Source: Thalassobius sp049116315
Lineage (GTDB): Bacteria; Pseudomonadota; Alphaproteobacteria; Rhodobacterales; Rhodobacteraceae
Assembly (NCBI GenBank): GCA_049116315.1
Contig: JAGDZD010000001.1
Coordinates: forward strand, 124,001 to 188,000
Reading direction: 5' to 3'
Length of the DNA stretch: 64,000 bases
A program made the position numbers and the translations under genes. Positions 1 through 8,568 of the stretch are shown here, one piece after another (position 1 is the stretch's first letter; each line of letters begins with the position of its first letter). The notes under the pieces are model-generated. The model had not been told where the DNA came from and ran no database searches. It was given only the letters and a program-made list of their open reading frames with translations.

Positions 1-1
1 C

Positions 2-1183
2 CTATCTGCAAAGCGGATGTTGGATGCGCTCTCGCCAGCGGATCGGGCCCGGGCTCAGCGACTGGCGCAGGACACCATGCGCAGCCTGCCGCGTGCCGAT
101 TTGATGCTTAAAAAGCACCTGCGTAAAACGCCCCCTCCGGAGGCGCATAACATTCTGCGTCTGGCCACGGTTGAGCTGTGTCAGGGTGGGGATGCGCATG
201 GGATCGTGAACGAGGCGGTCACCCTGTGCGGCGCCAACAAGCGCATTGCCACGATGAAGGGATTGGTCAACGCGGTGCTGCGCAAAGTGGCGGCAGAGGG
301 CCCCGATGCCTGGAACAAAATGAAGGTGCCCAAGCTAGAGCGGTGGCTGCGTGATCCGTTGATCGAAGCTTATGGCGCTCATTCCATGCAACGCATGGAG
401 GCGGCGCATTTCGCCGGAGCCCCCCTCGATCTGACCGCCCGCACGGATGCGCAGGCCGTGGCCAAAGCCACGGGCGGCGAGGTGCTGCCAACGGGGTCTG
501 TGCGGTTGCAATCCGCGGGTCAAGTTTCCACCTTGCCCGGCTTTGATACCGGCGCGTGGTGGGTGCAGGATGCTGCGGCAGCTTTGCCAGCGCAGGTGTT
601 GAACGTCCAGCCGGGTGAGCGGGTGCTCGACATGTGTGCCGCGCCCGGTGGGAAGACCATGCAAATGGCAGCGGCTGGGGCGGACGTCACCGCTTTGGAT
701 GTCTCTGAAGTCCGGCTGGGACGGGTGTCGCAAAATCTAGAGCGCACCAAGTTGGAGGCCAAGATTGTGGCCGGGGATGCTTTGACCCATGAAGGTCAAT
801 ATGATGCCATCCTGTTGGATGCGCCCTGTTCCGCCACGGGTACGATCCGGCGTCACCCAGATTTGCCCTATGCCAAAGACGGCTCTGAATTTGGCGAGTT
901 GATCGAGCTGCAGCAGCAAATGCTGGATCACGCCCTGACCCTATTGGCCCCCGGTGGGCGGCTGGTCTTTTGCACCTGCTCCTTGTTGCCCGACGAGGGC
1001 GAATGTCAGATCGAGGACGCGTTGGTACGCCATCCCGATCTCAAAGTGGATCGCGAATCGCTTAACCGCCCCGGCATAGATCAAGCCTGGCAGACCGAAG
1101 AAGGCGGTTTGCGTTTGCGGCCCGATTTTTGGCACAAGCAGGGCGGTATGGACGGCTTTTATATCGCCTGTCTGCACTACTAG
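2..1183 (+). CDS. rsmB: 16S rRNA m5C methyltransferase RsmB, 5' end cut by window edge
   Basis: SAM-dependent cytosine-5 methyltransferase of the RsmB/Sun family, which modifies C967 of 16S rRNA. The N-terminal part is a NusB-like RNA-binding fold and the C-terminal half is the catalytic Rossmann domain. Visible motifs are the SAM loop LDMCAAPGGKT, the DAPCSATG motif and the FCTCSLLPDEGE motif, which carry the two family cysteines. The frame is open to the first bases of the window, so the ATG at 17 is probably internal and the true start lies to the left. In other Rhodobacterales this gene often precedes the heparinase-like gene and purH, as here. Confidence 0.93.
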   Translation, partial: LSAKRMLDALSPADRARAQRLAQDTMRSLPRADLMLKKHLRKTPPPEAHNILRLATVELCQGGDAHGIVNEAVTLCGANKRIATMKGLVNAVLRKVAAEGPDAWNKMKVPKLERWLRDPLIEAYGAHSMQRMEAAHFAGAPLDLTARTDAQAVAKATGGEVLPTGSVRLQSAGQVSTLPGFDTGAWWVQDAAAALPAQVLNVQPGERVLDMCAAPGGKTMQMAAAGADVTALDVSEVRLGRVSQNLERTKLEAKIVAGDALTHEGQYDAILLDAPCSATGTIRRHPDLPYAKDGSEFGELIELQQQMLDHALTLLAPGGRLVFCTCSLLPDEGECQIEDALVRHPDLKVDRESLNRPGIDQAWQTEEGGLRLRPDFWHKQGGMDGFYIACLHY

Positions 1184-1296
1184 GCGTGGGAATCACCGGC
1201 CAAGCCTCGCTTATTGCAGGAAAACTGCGGTGACAGCTTGACCTGAACGGGATAAAGTCGCCTAAATCCGCCGTAGAGCGCGAGAGGCAGGAGCTG

Positions 1297-3030
1297 ATGT
1301 CCAACCCACACGGAATTGCAGCACGCTATACACGTGCGATGCATCGAATGCATGCGCGCTGGAGCAGTTTGGCGCGCCCAGCAACGGGATTCGTCAGCCA
1401 ACCTGAACCCCGCACGATCGGCACCTTTGCCAAAGGTCGGCAACTGCTGGCTGGCAATTACCTGTTCGCAGGCCATTTGGTCGAAGCCAAAGGCGTTCAG
1501 GTGTGGGATCTGGATCCACCCGATGATCTGTTTGAATCTGAAATCCACGGCTTTGTTTGGCTGGATGATCTGGCCTCGGTGGGCGATGGAAAATCGCGAG
1601 AGTTGGCGGCCGATTGGCTGTGGGCTTGGATCGAGCACTATGGCTCTGGCAAAGGACCCGGCTGGACACCCGATCTGACAGGGCGGCGCATTATTCGCTG
1701 GATTCACCACGCGTTGTTTGTGCTGCGTGGTCAAGAAGCCGAAGCGACAGAGCAATTCTATCGCTCGTTGGCGCATCAAACCATTTTCCTTAGCCGACGA
1801 TGGCATAAAACCACGCCCGGTTTGCCGCGCTTTGAAGCTTTGACCGGATTGATATACGCCGGGCTGGCCTTGCAGGGTATGGAAAAACATGTCGCCCCAG
1901 CGGTGAACGCTTTGGTCAAGGAATGCCGCACGCAGGTGGACCAACAGGGGGGCATCACAACCCGCAACCCGGATGAATTGCTGGAAGTCTTTACTTTGCT
2001 GACATGGGCGGCGGCGGCTTTGCATGAAACCGGGCGTGCTGTGCCGGACGAACACGCCGCCGCAATTGATCGCATCGCCCCCACATTGCGGACGCTGCGC
2101 CATTCGGACGGTGGTTTGGCGCGCTTTCACGGCGGTGGTCGAGGCCTAGAAGGGCGGCTTGATGCGGCTTTGGCAGCTTCGGGCGTGAAGGCACGCACCC
2201 CTGATGGTTTGTCGATGGGCTATGCCCGGCTAAGCGCGGGGCGCACCAGCGTCATCGTCGATTCCGCAGCGCCTCCGGGTGGCAAAGCCTCGGGCAATGC
2301 GCATGCCTCGACATTGGCGTTTGAGCTGACTTCGGGGCGTCGCCCCTTGGTGGTCAATTGTGGGTCGGGGTCGGTCTTTGGGGCTGAATGGCGCCGCGCA
2401 GGGCGCGCAACGCCCAGCCATTCCACCCTGTCACTCGAGGGGTTCTCTAGCTCACGGTTGGCGGCCAGTCAGGGATCGGTTGAATCGCTGGTTGATGTGC
2501 CCAAACGCGTGCCGGTTCAGATCTCACAGGCTCCAGACGGTATCCGGTTTGAGGGCGGACATGATGGGTATATTCGCACCCATGGGCTGACCCACGCGCG
2601 GACCCTGGAGTTGACGTTTGATGGGCGCGGTATGGCGGGCGAAGATCTGTTGGTCGCCTTGGAACCATCGGATCGGCAAAAGTTCGACAAGGCGTTGGAT
2701 AAGTCCAAGCTACAAGGCATTCCATTTCAGCTGCGATTCCATCTTCACCCCGAAGTCGATGCGACATTGGATCTAGGTGGAACCGTGATCAGTCTTGCTC
2801 TTAAAAGTGGTGAACTTTGGGTGTTCCGTCATGATGGAACCAGTCAAATGACGCTGGAACCGTCAGTTTATTTAGAAAAAGGGCGTTTACGGCCCCGTGC
2901 GACCAAACAAATCGTTTTATCTGGGCGCGCGATGGATTATGCGACGCGCATCCGGTGGTCGCTGGCGAAGGCGCAAGATACGCCCATTAGCATTCGCGAC
3001 GTCAATCTGGATGATCCGGACCTGACCTGA
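1297..3030 (+). CDS. heparinase II/III family protein
   Basis: A 577-residue protein of the heparinase II/III-like family: a helical N-terminal toroid (about residues 60-300) followed by a beta-sandwich domain. The family are polysaccharide lyases acting on uronic-acid polymers, but this branch is kept beside purH in roseobacters and its substrate is unknown. I see no clear signal peptide, which is odd for a secreted lyase. The N-terminus is basic (MSNPHGIAARYTRAMHRMHA). The gene ends 20 bp before purH, so the two are probably cotranscribed. A GAGAGGCAGGAG stretch lies just upstream of the start. Family call is firm; the reaction is inferred only. Confidence 0.85.
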   Translation: MSNPHGIAARYTRAMHRMHARWSSLARPATGFVSQPEPRTIGTFAKGRQLLAGNYLFAGHLVEAKGVQVWDLDPPDDLFESEIHGFVWLDDLASVGDGKSRELAADWLWAWIEHYGSGKGPGWTPDLTGRRIIRWIHHALFVLRGQEAEATEQFYRSLAHQTIFLSRRWHKTTPGLPRFEALTGLIYAGLALQGMEKHVAPAVNALVKECRTQVDQQGGITTRNPDELLEVFTLLTWAAAALHETGRAVPDEHAAAIDRIAPTLRTLRHSDGGLARFHGGGRGLEGRLDAALAASGVKARTPDGLSMGYARLSAGRTSVIVDSAAPPGGKASGNAHASTLAFELTSGRRPLVVNCGSGSVFGAEWRRAGRATPSHSTLSLEGFSSSRLAASQGSVESLVDVPKRVPVQISQAPDGIRFEGGHDGYIRTHGLTHARTLELTFDGRGMAGEDLLVALEPSDRQKFDKALDKSKLQGIPFQLRFHLHPEVDATLDLGGTVISLALKSGELWVFRHDGTSQMTLEPSVYLEKGRLRPRATKQIVLSGRAMDYATRIRWSLAKAQDTPISIRDVNLDDPDLT

Positions 3031-3050
3031 ACCAACCAAAGAGCTGCTCA

Positions 3051-4640
3051 ATGACAAATCTTTATCCCGTGCGTCGCGCGTTGATTTCCGTATCCGATAA
3101 GACTGGCTTGATCGATCTTGCCAAAGCCTTGTCCGACCGTGGGGTTGAATTGCTCTCCACTGGGGGGTCCGCCAAAGCGATACGGGATGCGGGCTTGCCT
3201 GTCACGGATGTTGCAGATGTCACCGGATTCCCAGAGATGATGGATGGACGCGTGAAGACCCTGCACCCCAAAGTGCACGGTGGCCTGTTGGCGCTGCGCG
3301 ACAATGCGGATCACACCGCCGCCATGGACGAGCACAACATTGGGGCGATCGATCTGTTGGTTGTGAACCTCTATCCGTTTGAAGAAACCGTTGCGAAGGG
3401 TGCCGATTATGACACCTGCATCGAAAACATCGATATCGGCGGCCCTGCAATGATCCGCGCCGCTGCCAAGAACCACGGCTTTGTGACCACCGTTGTAGAC
3501 GTCGAAGACTATGAGGCGGTTTTGGCAGAGCTGGAAAGCAACGACGGCCAAACCAGCCTCGCTTTCCGCAAAAAGCTGGCCCAAATCGCCTATGCGCGCA
3601 CCGGTGCATATGACGCGGCGGTCAGCACATGGATGGCGGCAGCCATTGGCGAAGAGCAACCACGCCGCCGTGTTTTTGCCGGCACTTTTGCGCAGTCGCT
3701 GCGCTATGGTGAAAACTCGCATCAATCAGCAGCCTTCTACACTGACGGCTCCAACCGTCCGGGCGTCGCTGCGGCACAGCAATTGCAGGGCAAAGAGTTG
3801 TCCTACAACAATATCAACGACACCGATTCTGCGTTTGAACTGGTTTCGGAATTCCTGCCCTCGGATGGGCCGGCCTGTGCGATCATCAAACACGCCAACC
3901 CTTGCGGTGTGGCCAAAGGTGCATCGTTGGAAGAAGCTTATACCAACGCGTTTGACTGTGACCGTACCTCTGCGTTTGGCGGCATTGTAGCGCTGAACCA
4001 ATCGCTGGACGCTGCAACAGCCAGCAAAATTACCGAGATCTTTACCGAGGTTGTGATTGCACCGGGAGCCGATGACGCCGCCCGTGAAATCTTTGCCAAA
4101 AAGAAAAACCTGCGTTTGCTGATCACCCCGGAACTGGCCAATACGGCGGGATCTGGTTTGTCGTATCGTCAGGTGTCTGGCGGCATGTTGGTGCAGGATC
4201 GCGACAACGGCTTTATCGGTCTGGATGATTTGAAAGTGGTGACCAAACTGGCCCCCACCGACGAACAACTGAAAGACCTGCTGTTCGCTTGGAAAGTTGC
4301 AAAACACGTCAAATCTAACGCCATCGTCTACGCCAAAAACGGTGCCACCGTTGGCGTCGGCGCCGGGCAGATGAGCCGGTTGGACAGTGCTTTGATCGCC
4401 GCCAAAAAGGCTGAACGCATGGCGGAAGCAATGGGCTTGCCCGAGTCATTGGCCAAAGGGTCAGCGGTTGCATCTGATGCCTTCTTCCCATTTGCGGACG
4501 GCCTGATGGAAGCGGCCGCGGCTGGGGCCTCTTGTGTGATCCAACCGGGTGGTTCGATGCGCGACGATGAGGTGATTGCAGCTGCGGATGAAGCCGGTCT
4601 TGCGATGGTTTTGACCGGCATGCGTCACTTCCGTCACTAA
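3051..4640 (+). CDS. purH: bifunctional AICAR formyltransferase / IMP cyclohydrolase
   Basis: Performs the last two steps of purine synthesis: formylation of AICAR with 10-formyl-THF, then ring closure to IMP, in the cytoplasm. The 529-residue length is standard. The N-terminal MGS-like cyclohydrolase domain (about 1-200) starts with RRALISVSDKTGL and carries LSTGGSAKAI and the TLHPKVHGG motif. The transformylase domain follows, with SLRYGENSHQ, the IKHANPCGVA motif containing the catalytic Lys-His pair, and DAFFPFADG near the end. It sits 20 bp behind the heparinase-like gene. A strong inverted repeat lies between it and lspA. Confidence 0.98.
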   Translation: MTNLYPVRRALISVSDKTGLIDLAKALSDRGVELLSTGGSAKAIRDAGLPVTDVADVTGFPEMMDGRVKTLHPKVHGGLLALRDNADHTAAMDEHNIGAIDLLVVNLYPFEETVAKGADYDTCIENIDIGGPAMIRAAAKNHGFVTTVVDVEDYEAVLAELESNDGQTSLAFRKKLAQIAYARTGAYDAAVSTWMAAAIGEEQPRRRVFAGTFAQSLRYGENSHQSAAFYTDGSNRPGVAAAQQLQGKELSYNNINDTDSAFELVSEFLPSDGPACAIIKHANPCGVAKGASLEEAYTNAFDCDRTSAFGGIVALNQSLDAATASKITEIFTEVVIAPGADDAAREIFAKKKNLRLLITPELANTAGSGLSYRQVSGGMLVQDRDNGFIGLDDLKVVTKLAPTDEQLKDLLFAWKVAKHVKSNAIVYAKNGATVGVGAGQMSRLDSALIAAKKAERMAEAMGLPESLAKGSAVASDAFFPFADGLMEAAAAGASCVIQPGGSMRDDEVIAAADEAGLAMVLTGMRHFRH

Positions 4641-4682
4641 GGGCAAACGCCCTAGAGTTTGAACGCGCAACTAAATGCGTGA

Positions 4683-4721
4683 CTGTCTTGGCCATTTTTG
4701 TGATACACTTGGCCAAGACAG
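4683..4721 (+). other. 12-bp perfect inverted repeat between purH and lspA
   Basis: The arms CTGTCTTGGCCA (4683-4694) and TGGCCAAGACAG (4710-4721) are exact reverse complements around a 15-nt loop. No T-run follows, so it is a poor intrinsic terminator. It may be a terminator-like hairpin for purH, a transcript-stabilising structure or a regulator site before lspA. Confidence 0.6.
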
Positions 4722-4769
4722 GCAGTAAACGAGGCGCCAAAAATGGTGCCCGACTTTGAGGAAGAGCAG

Positions 4770-5240
4770 ATGGTCACCGTATTTTGGGCGGGGTTTTGGA
4801 CCTTTCTGGCTGATCAAGCCAGCAAGTATCTTGTTGTACATTATCTAGATTTGCGGGTGAAAGGCGAGTTGGATGTCCTGTCGCCCTTTCTGAACCTTCG
4901 CATGGCATGGAACACGGGCGTGAACTTTGGCCTGTTTTCGCAAAACTCGGATATGGCGCGTTGGTTCTTGATCGCTTTGGCCTTGCTGATCTGTGTGTTT
5001 GTTCTTGGCTGGGTAATGCGGGACCGACCGGGAAAACTGGGACTTATTTCCGCGGGCATGATGATCGGCGGTGCCTTGGGCAATGTCGTGGATCGGATGC
5101 TGTATGGCGCTGTTGCCGATTTTTTGAACATGTCGTGTTGTGGGTTTTCGAACCCCTATGCCTTCAATATCGCGGATATTGCGATCTTTATCGGCGCTTT
5201 TGGGCTGATTCTGTGGGGCGGCGAGAAAAAGGCGGCGTGA
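4770..5240 (+). CDS. lspA: lipoprotein signal peptidase (signal peptidase II)
   Basis: Inner-membrane aspartyl protease that cleaves the signal peptide of prolipoproteins ahead of the lipid-modified cysteine. I chose the ATG at 4770 rather than the one at 4743, because GAGGAAGAG lies just before it and the protein then begins directly at the first membrane helix (MVTVFWAGFWTFLADQ). At 156 residues it fits the family. The catalytic aspartates are in GNVVDR (D108) and FNIADIAIF (D136), and four membrane segments are evident. The next gene encodes a lipoprotein, a likely substrate. Confidence 0.95.
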   Translation: MVTVFWAGFWTFLADQASKYLVVHYLDLRVKGELDVLSPFLNLRMAWNTGVNFGLFSQNSDMARWFLIALALLICVFVLGWVMRDRPGKLGLISAGMMIGGALGNVVDRMLYGAVADFLNMSCCGFSNPYAFNIADIAIFIGAFGLILWGGEKKAA

Positions 5241-5289
5241 CGCCATCAAAACAATCGGTTAAGACAGGAACAGCAGCAGGAGGGTAGCA

Positions 5290-5805
5290 ATGGTGCGCGC
5301 GTTATTGTTGATGGCAATCTTAGCCGTATCGGCATGTTCCGGTGGGGACCGCGATATTCGTTTGCGCGATCTGCGCTCGTCTACCAATGGCCCCGATGAA
5401 TTCGGCGTTTTGCCCGGCAAAGCGCTTGTGGCGCCTGAAAACTATGCCACTTTGCCAACCCCAACACCGGGCGGCAGCAACATCACCGATCAGAACCCTT
5501 TGGCTGATGGTATTCTCGCATTGGGCGGAAAGCCTTCCGCTTTGGCTGTGACAACCGGTGTGCCGTCGTCTGAATTGGCTTTGGTGACCTACGCGTCCCG
5601 CAATGGCGTGCCGTCTGACATTCGCAGCACTGTGGCCGCCGAAGATCTGGAATACCGCACCCACAACTCTCGCTTCACCAAGTTCAAGATTGTGCCGGTG
5701 GATCGTTACGCGCGGGCCTATCGCAAACAAACCATCGATCCGACAGTGGAATTGAAACGGTGGCGCAGCCTTGGTGTCGCCACACCTTCTGCCCCGCCCA
5801 ATTGA
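5290..5805 (+). CDS. DUF3035 lipoprotein, BamF-type candidate
   Basis: A 171-residue lipoprotein with a short hydrophobic leader ending in the lipobox V-S-A-C (Cys16). It belongs to the alphaproteobacterial DUF3035 family. In Caulobacter a DUF3035 protein, BamF, was reported as a subunit of the outer-membrane beta-barrel assembly complex; that role is carried over here by homology only. The mature part is soluble and rich in Pro/Thr/Gly near the N-terminus, ending in a basic segment. AGGAGGG lies about 5 nt before the start. It follows lspA by 49 bp and precedes the M16 pair, a conserved neighbourhood in this order. Confidence 0.82.
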   Translation: MVRALLLMAILAVSACSGGDRDIRLRDLRSSTNGPDEFGVLPGKALVAPENYATLPTPTPGGSNITDQNPLADGILALGGKPSALAVTTGVPSSELALVTYASRNGVPSDIRSTVAAEDLEYRTHNSRFTKFKIVPVDRYARAYRKQTIDPTVELKRWRSLGVATPSAPPN

Positions 5806-5890
5806 TCTGACATTCCGTTTACTTGGGTGACAGACGCTTGAAGCTTGTGGAACACGGGGTATCCTGAAGGAAATCAACAGGAGACCGCCC

Positions 5891-7225
5891 ATGAAGCGTT
5901 TTACGGCAGCGATCAGTTTTTTGGTTGCTTTGGCCACGCCCGCCCTTGCCGACAATCATGTGAGCCATTTCAACTTGGACAATGGCATGGAGGTTGTGGT
6001 GGTCGAAGACCATCGGGCCCCCGTTGTGGTTCATATGGTGTGGTATCGCGCAGGGTCTGCGGATGAACCTGTTGGGCAATCTGGTGTCGCGCATTTCTTG
6101 GAGCATTTGCTGTTCAAGGCCACGGATGTGTTGGAACCGGGCGAGTTTTCGGCGACGGTCGCCAAAAACGGCGGCGCGGATAACGCGTTCACCAGCTATG
6201 ACTACACCGCCTATTTTCAGCGCGTTGCGGCGGACCGGCTTGAGTTGATGATGCAGATGGAAAGCAATCGCATGACCAATCTGCGATTGGACGAAAGCGA
6301 TATTGCCACGGAACGGGACGTGATCCTCGAAGAGCGCAACAGCCGCACCGACAACAATCCCAGCGCCCTATTTGGTGAGCAAAAGTCAGCCGCGCTCTAT
6401 CTCAATCATCGCTATGGTGTGCCGGTCATTGGCTGGCGCCATGAAATGGAAGAGCTGAGCCTTGAGGATGCGCAATCCTTCTACAACACCTACTACGCCC
6501 CCAATAATGCGATCTTGGTTGTGGCGGGGGATGTCACCCCGGAAAAGGTGAAGTCGCTTGCGGACACCTATTATGGTGTCATTCCAGCCAACCCGGATCT
6601 GCCCAAAGAGCGGTTGCGCAGCCAAGAGCCACCGCAGACCACCGAACGCCGTTTGGTCTTTCGGGACCCACGGGTCGCTCAGGCCTATGTTGGGCGCAGC
6701 TATTTGGCACCAGAACGCAACAGCGGGGCACAGGAACAGGCCGCAGCTCTGACTTTGTTGGCGGATATTCTTGGCGGTGGCCAGACTTCGGTTTTGTCGC
6801 AAAAGCTCCAGTTCGAACAGAAGACGGCGATTTATGCCGGTGCGGGCTACCGTGGGGGCTCCTTGGATCAGACCAGCTTTGAGCTGGTTGTGGTGCCCTC
6901 GCCCGGCGTCACCCTGCAAGAGGCCGAAGACGCCTTGGATGGCGTGCTTGCCGAGTTCTTGGAAACCGGCGTCGATCCAGCCCAGCTGGCGCGGATCAAG
7001 ACCCAACTGCGGGCGTCAGAGATTTATGCACAAGATAATGCGCGTGGGATTGCAGATCGATATGGCCGCGCTCTGACACAGGGATTGACGGTGCAAGATG
7101 TCGAAGAGTGGCCCGCAATTTTGCAAGCGGTCACCGAAGAGGACATTCTGCAAGCCGCCCGCGATGTGCTGGATCTGCGCCACTCTGTCACCGGATGGTT
7201 GACCAACGAAGGAGCGACACAGTGA
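5891..7225 (+). CDS. periplasmic M16 zinc metallopeptidase, active subunit
   Basis: A 444-residue member of peptidase family M16 (pitrilysin/PqqL type). An N-terminal signal peptide ends near ALA-DN at residue 20, so the enzyme should be periplasmic. The inverted zinc motif HFLEH is intact (H68, E71, H72) and the third ligand is expected at E148 in VILEER, at the usual distance. AGGAGA precedes the start. The stop codon overlaps the start of the next M16 gene by one base. Bacterial M16B enzymes often work as an active/inactive heterodimer, and this pair fits that arrangement. Confidence 0.93.
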   Translation: MKRFTAAISFLVALATPALADNHVSHFNLDNGMEVVVVEDHRAPVVVHMVWYRAGSADEPVGQSGVAHFLEHLLFKATDVLEPGEFSATVAKNGGADNAFTSYDYTAYFQRVAADRLELMMQMESNRMTNLRLDESDIATERDVILEERNSRTDNNPSALFGEQKSAALYLNHRYGVPVIGWRHEMEELSLEDAQSFYNTYYAPNNAILVVAGDVTPEKVKSLADTYYGVIPANPDLPKERLRSQEPPQTTERRLVFRDPRVAQAYVGRSYLAPERNSGAQEQAAALTLLADILGGGQTSVLSQKLQFEQKTAIYAGAGYRGGSLDQTSFELVVVPSPGVTLQEAEDALDGVLAEFLETGVDPAQLARIKTQLRASEIYAQDNARGIADRYGRALTQGLTVQDVEEWPAILQAVTEEDILQAARDVLDLRHSVTGWLTNEGATQ

Positions 7226-8523
7226 TGCTGCGTATTCTCACCCTGACCCTAAGCCTGTTTGTGGCTCTGCCAGCGCAGGCCAATGTGGACATTCAAGTTG
7301 TCGAATCCCCCGGTGGGTTTAGCGCTTGGCTGGTCGAAGATCACTCGATCCCTTTTGTTGCCTTGGAGCTGCGATTTCGTGGCGGCAGCTCGTTGGACCT
7401 ACCGGGACAAGATGGCGCCACCAACTTGATGACGGGCCTCTTGGAAGAGGGCACCGGCGATATGGACGCCCGCGGCTTTGCCGAGGCCACCGAAGAGCTG
7501 GCAACATCATTCAGCTATGACACCTATAGCGACGCCGTCACGGTTTCGGCGCGTTTCTTGACCGAAAACCGTGATCAGGCGGTGGCGTTGCTACGCGGAT
7601 CTGTTGTGGCCCCCAACTTTGATCAAGTGGCGCTGGATCGCGTGCGTGGTCAGGTGATTTCGGGCATTCAGTCCGATCTAAAATCGCCGCGCGATATCGC
7701 CAGCCAAGCCATGGATGAGTTGGTCTTTGGAGCGCATCCCTATGGCCGGACTCAGAATGGCACATTAGAGAGCATCAACGCCTTGACCCGCGAAGACATC
7801 ATTGCTGCTCATCAAGGCGCCTTGGCGCAGGACCGCGTCTATGTTTCTGCGGTGGGTGATATTAATGCCGCTGAACTGGCCGAGTTGATGGACAGCCTGC
7901 TGGGCGGTTTGCCAGAGGTTGGCTTGCCGCATGTGGGCCCTGCGGCGCTGAACTTTCCGGGTGACACGCAAGTGGTGGAGTTTGAAACGCCGCAATCGGT
8001 CGCCATCTTTGGGCAACCCGGTCTGGATCGCGAAGACCCTGATTTCTTTGCTGCCTATATTCTGGATCTTATTCTGGGGGGCGGATCGTTTGAAAGCCGC
8101 CTGATGCAAGAGGTGCGTGAAAAGCGTGGTCTGACCTATGGTGTCTACAGCTATTTGGCGGATATGGATCAAGCCAAACTGTGGATGGGGTCTGTGGCGT
8201 CGGGCAATGATCGTGTCGCCGAGGCCATCGAAGTGATCCGCGCTGAATGGGCCAGAATGGCCAATGAGGGTGTCACGCAGACCGAACTTGAGGATGCCAA
8301 AACCTATCTGACAGGGGCCTATCCGCTGCGCTTTGATTCCAACCGCGCCATCGCCAATATCATGGTGGCCATGCAGATGGATCACATGCCGATCGATTAT
8401 ATCGCAACGCGGAATGATCGAGTGAACGCTGTGACGCTTGAGGATGTGAACCGGGTCGCAAAACGATTGCTAGACCCAGAGGCTTTGACCTTTGTGGTTG
8501 TGGGTCAGCCCGAAGGGCTTTGA
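7225..8523 (+). CDS. M16 family protein lacking the zinc motif (partner subunit)
   Basis: A 432-residue M16-fold protein with a cleavable signal peptide (ALPAQA-NV near residue 19). Where the active partner has HxxEH, this one reads GATNLMTGLLEEGTG, so the zinc ligands are missing. It keeps the C-terminal REKRGLTYGVYSYL segment that completes the active site of the partner in M16B heterodimers. The ATG at 7225 overlaps the upstream stop (TGATG); the GTG at 7222 is an alternative, and GGAG sits at 7211-7214. Expected to form a periplasmic heterodimer with the preceding protein; the substrate is unknown. Confidence 0.92.
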   Translation: MLRILTLTLSLFVALPAQANVDIQVVESPGGFSAWLVEDHSIPFVALELRFRGGSSLDLPGQDGATNLMTGLLEEGTGDMDARGFAEATEELATSFSYDTYSDAVTVSARFLTENRDQAVALLRGSVVAPNFDQVALDRVRGQVISGIQSDLKSPRDIASQAMDELVFGAHPYGRTQNGTLESINALTREDIIAAHQGALAQDRVYVSAVGDINAAELAELMDSLLGGLPEVGLPHVGPAALNFPGDTQVVEFETPQSVAIFGQPGLDREDPDFFAAYILDLILGGGSFESRLMQEVREKRGLTYGVYSYLADMDQAKLWMGSVASGNDRVAEAIEVIRAEWARMANEGVTQTELEDAKTYLTGAYPLRFDSNRAIANIMVAMQMDHMPIDYIATRNDRVNAVTLEDVNRVAKRLLDPEALTFVVVGQPEGL

Positions 8524-8530
8524 GCCAGAA

Positions 8531-8563
8531 AACCTGGCGCCCGTTTCATCGGGGCGCCAGGTT
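8531..8563. terminator. bidirectional terminator-like hairpin
   Basis: AACCTGGCGCCC (8531-8542) pairs with GGGCGCCAGGTT (8552-8563), a 12-bp stem, with A-rich sequence on the left and TTTG on the right. It lies between the converging M16 and aldehyde dehydrogenase genes and could end both transcripts. Confidence 0.75.
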
Positions 8564-8568
8564 TGTGA

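Noticed and set aside
1180..2130. 316-codon open frame on the minus strand inside the heparinase-like gene
   Set aside because: It lies antisense to a gene with clear family features, has no recognisable motif and is a by-product of codon bias in GC-rich DNA.
7108..7224. Longer N-terminus for the second M16 protein
   Set aside because: The extra residues are basic and unstructured, overlap the first M16 gene, and would bury the signal peptide that starts at 7225.
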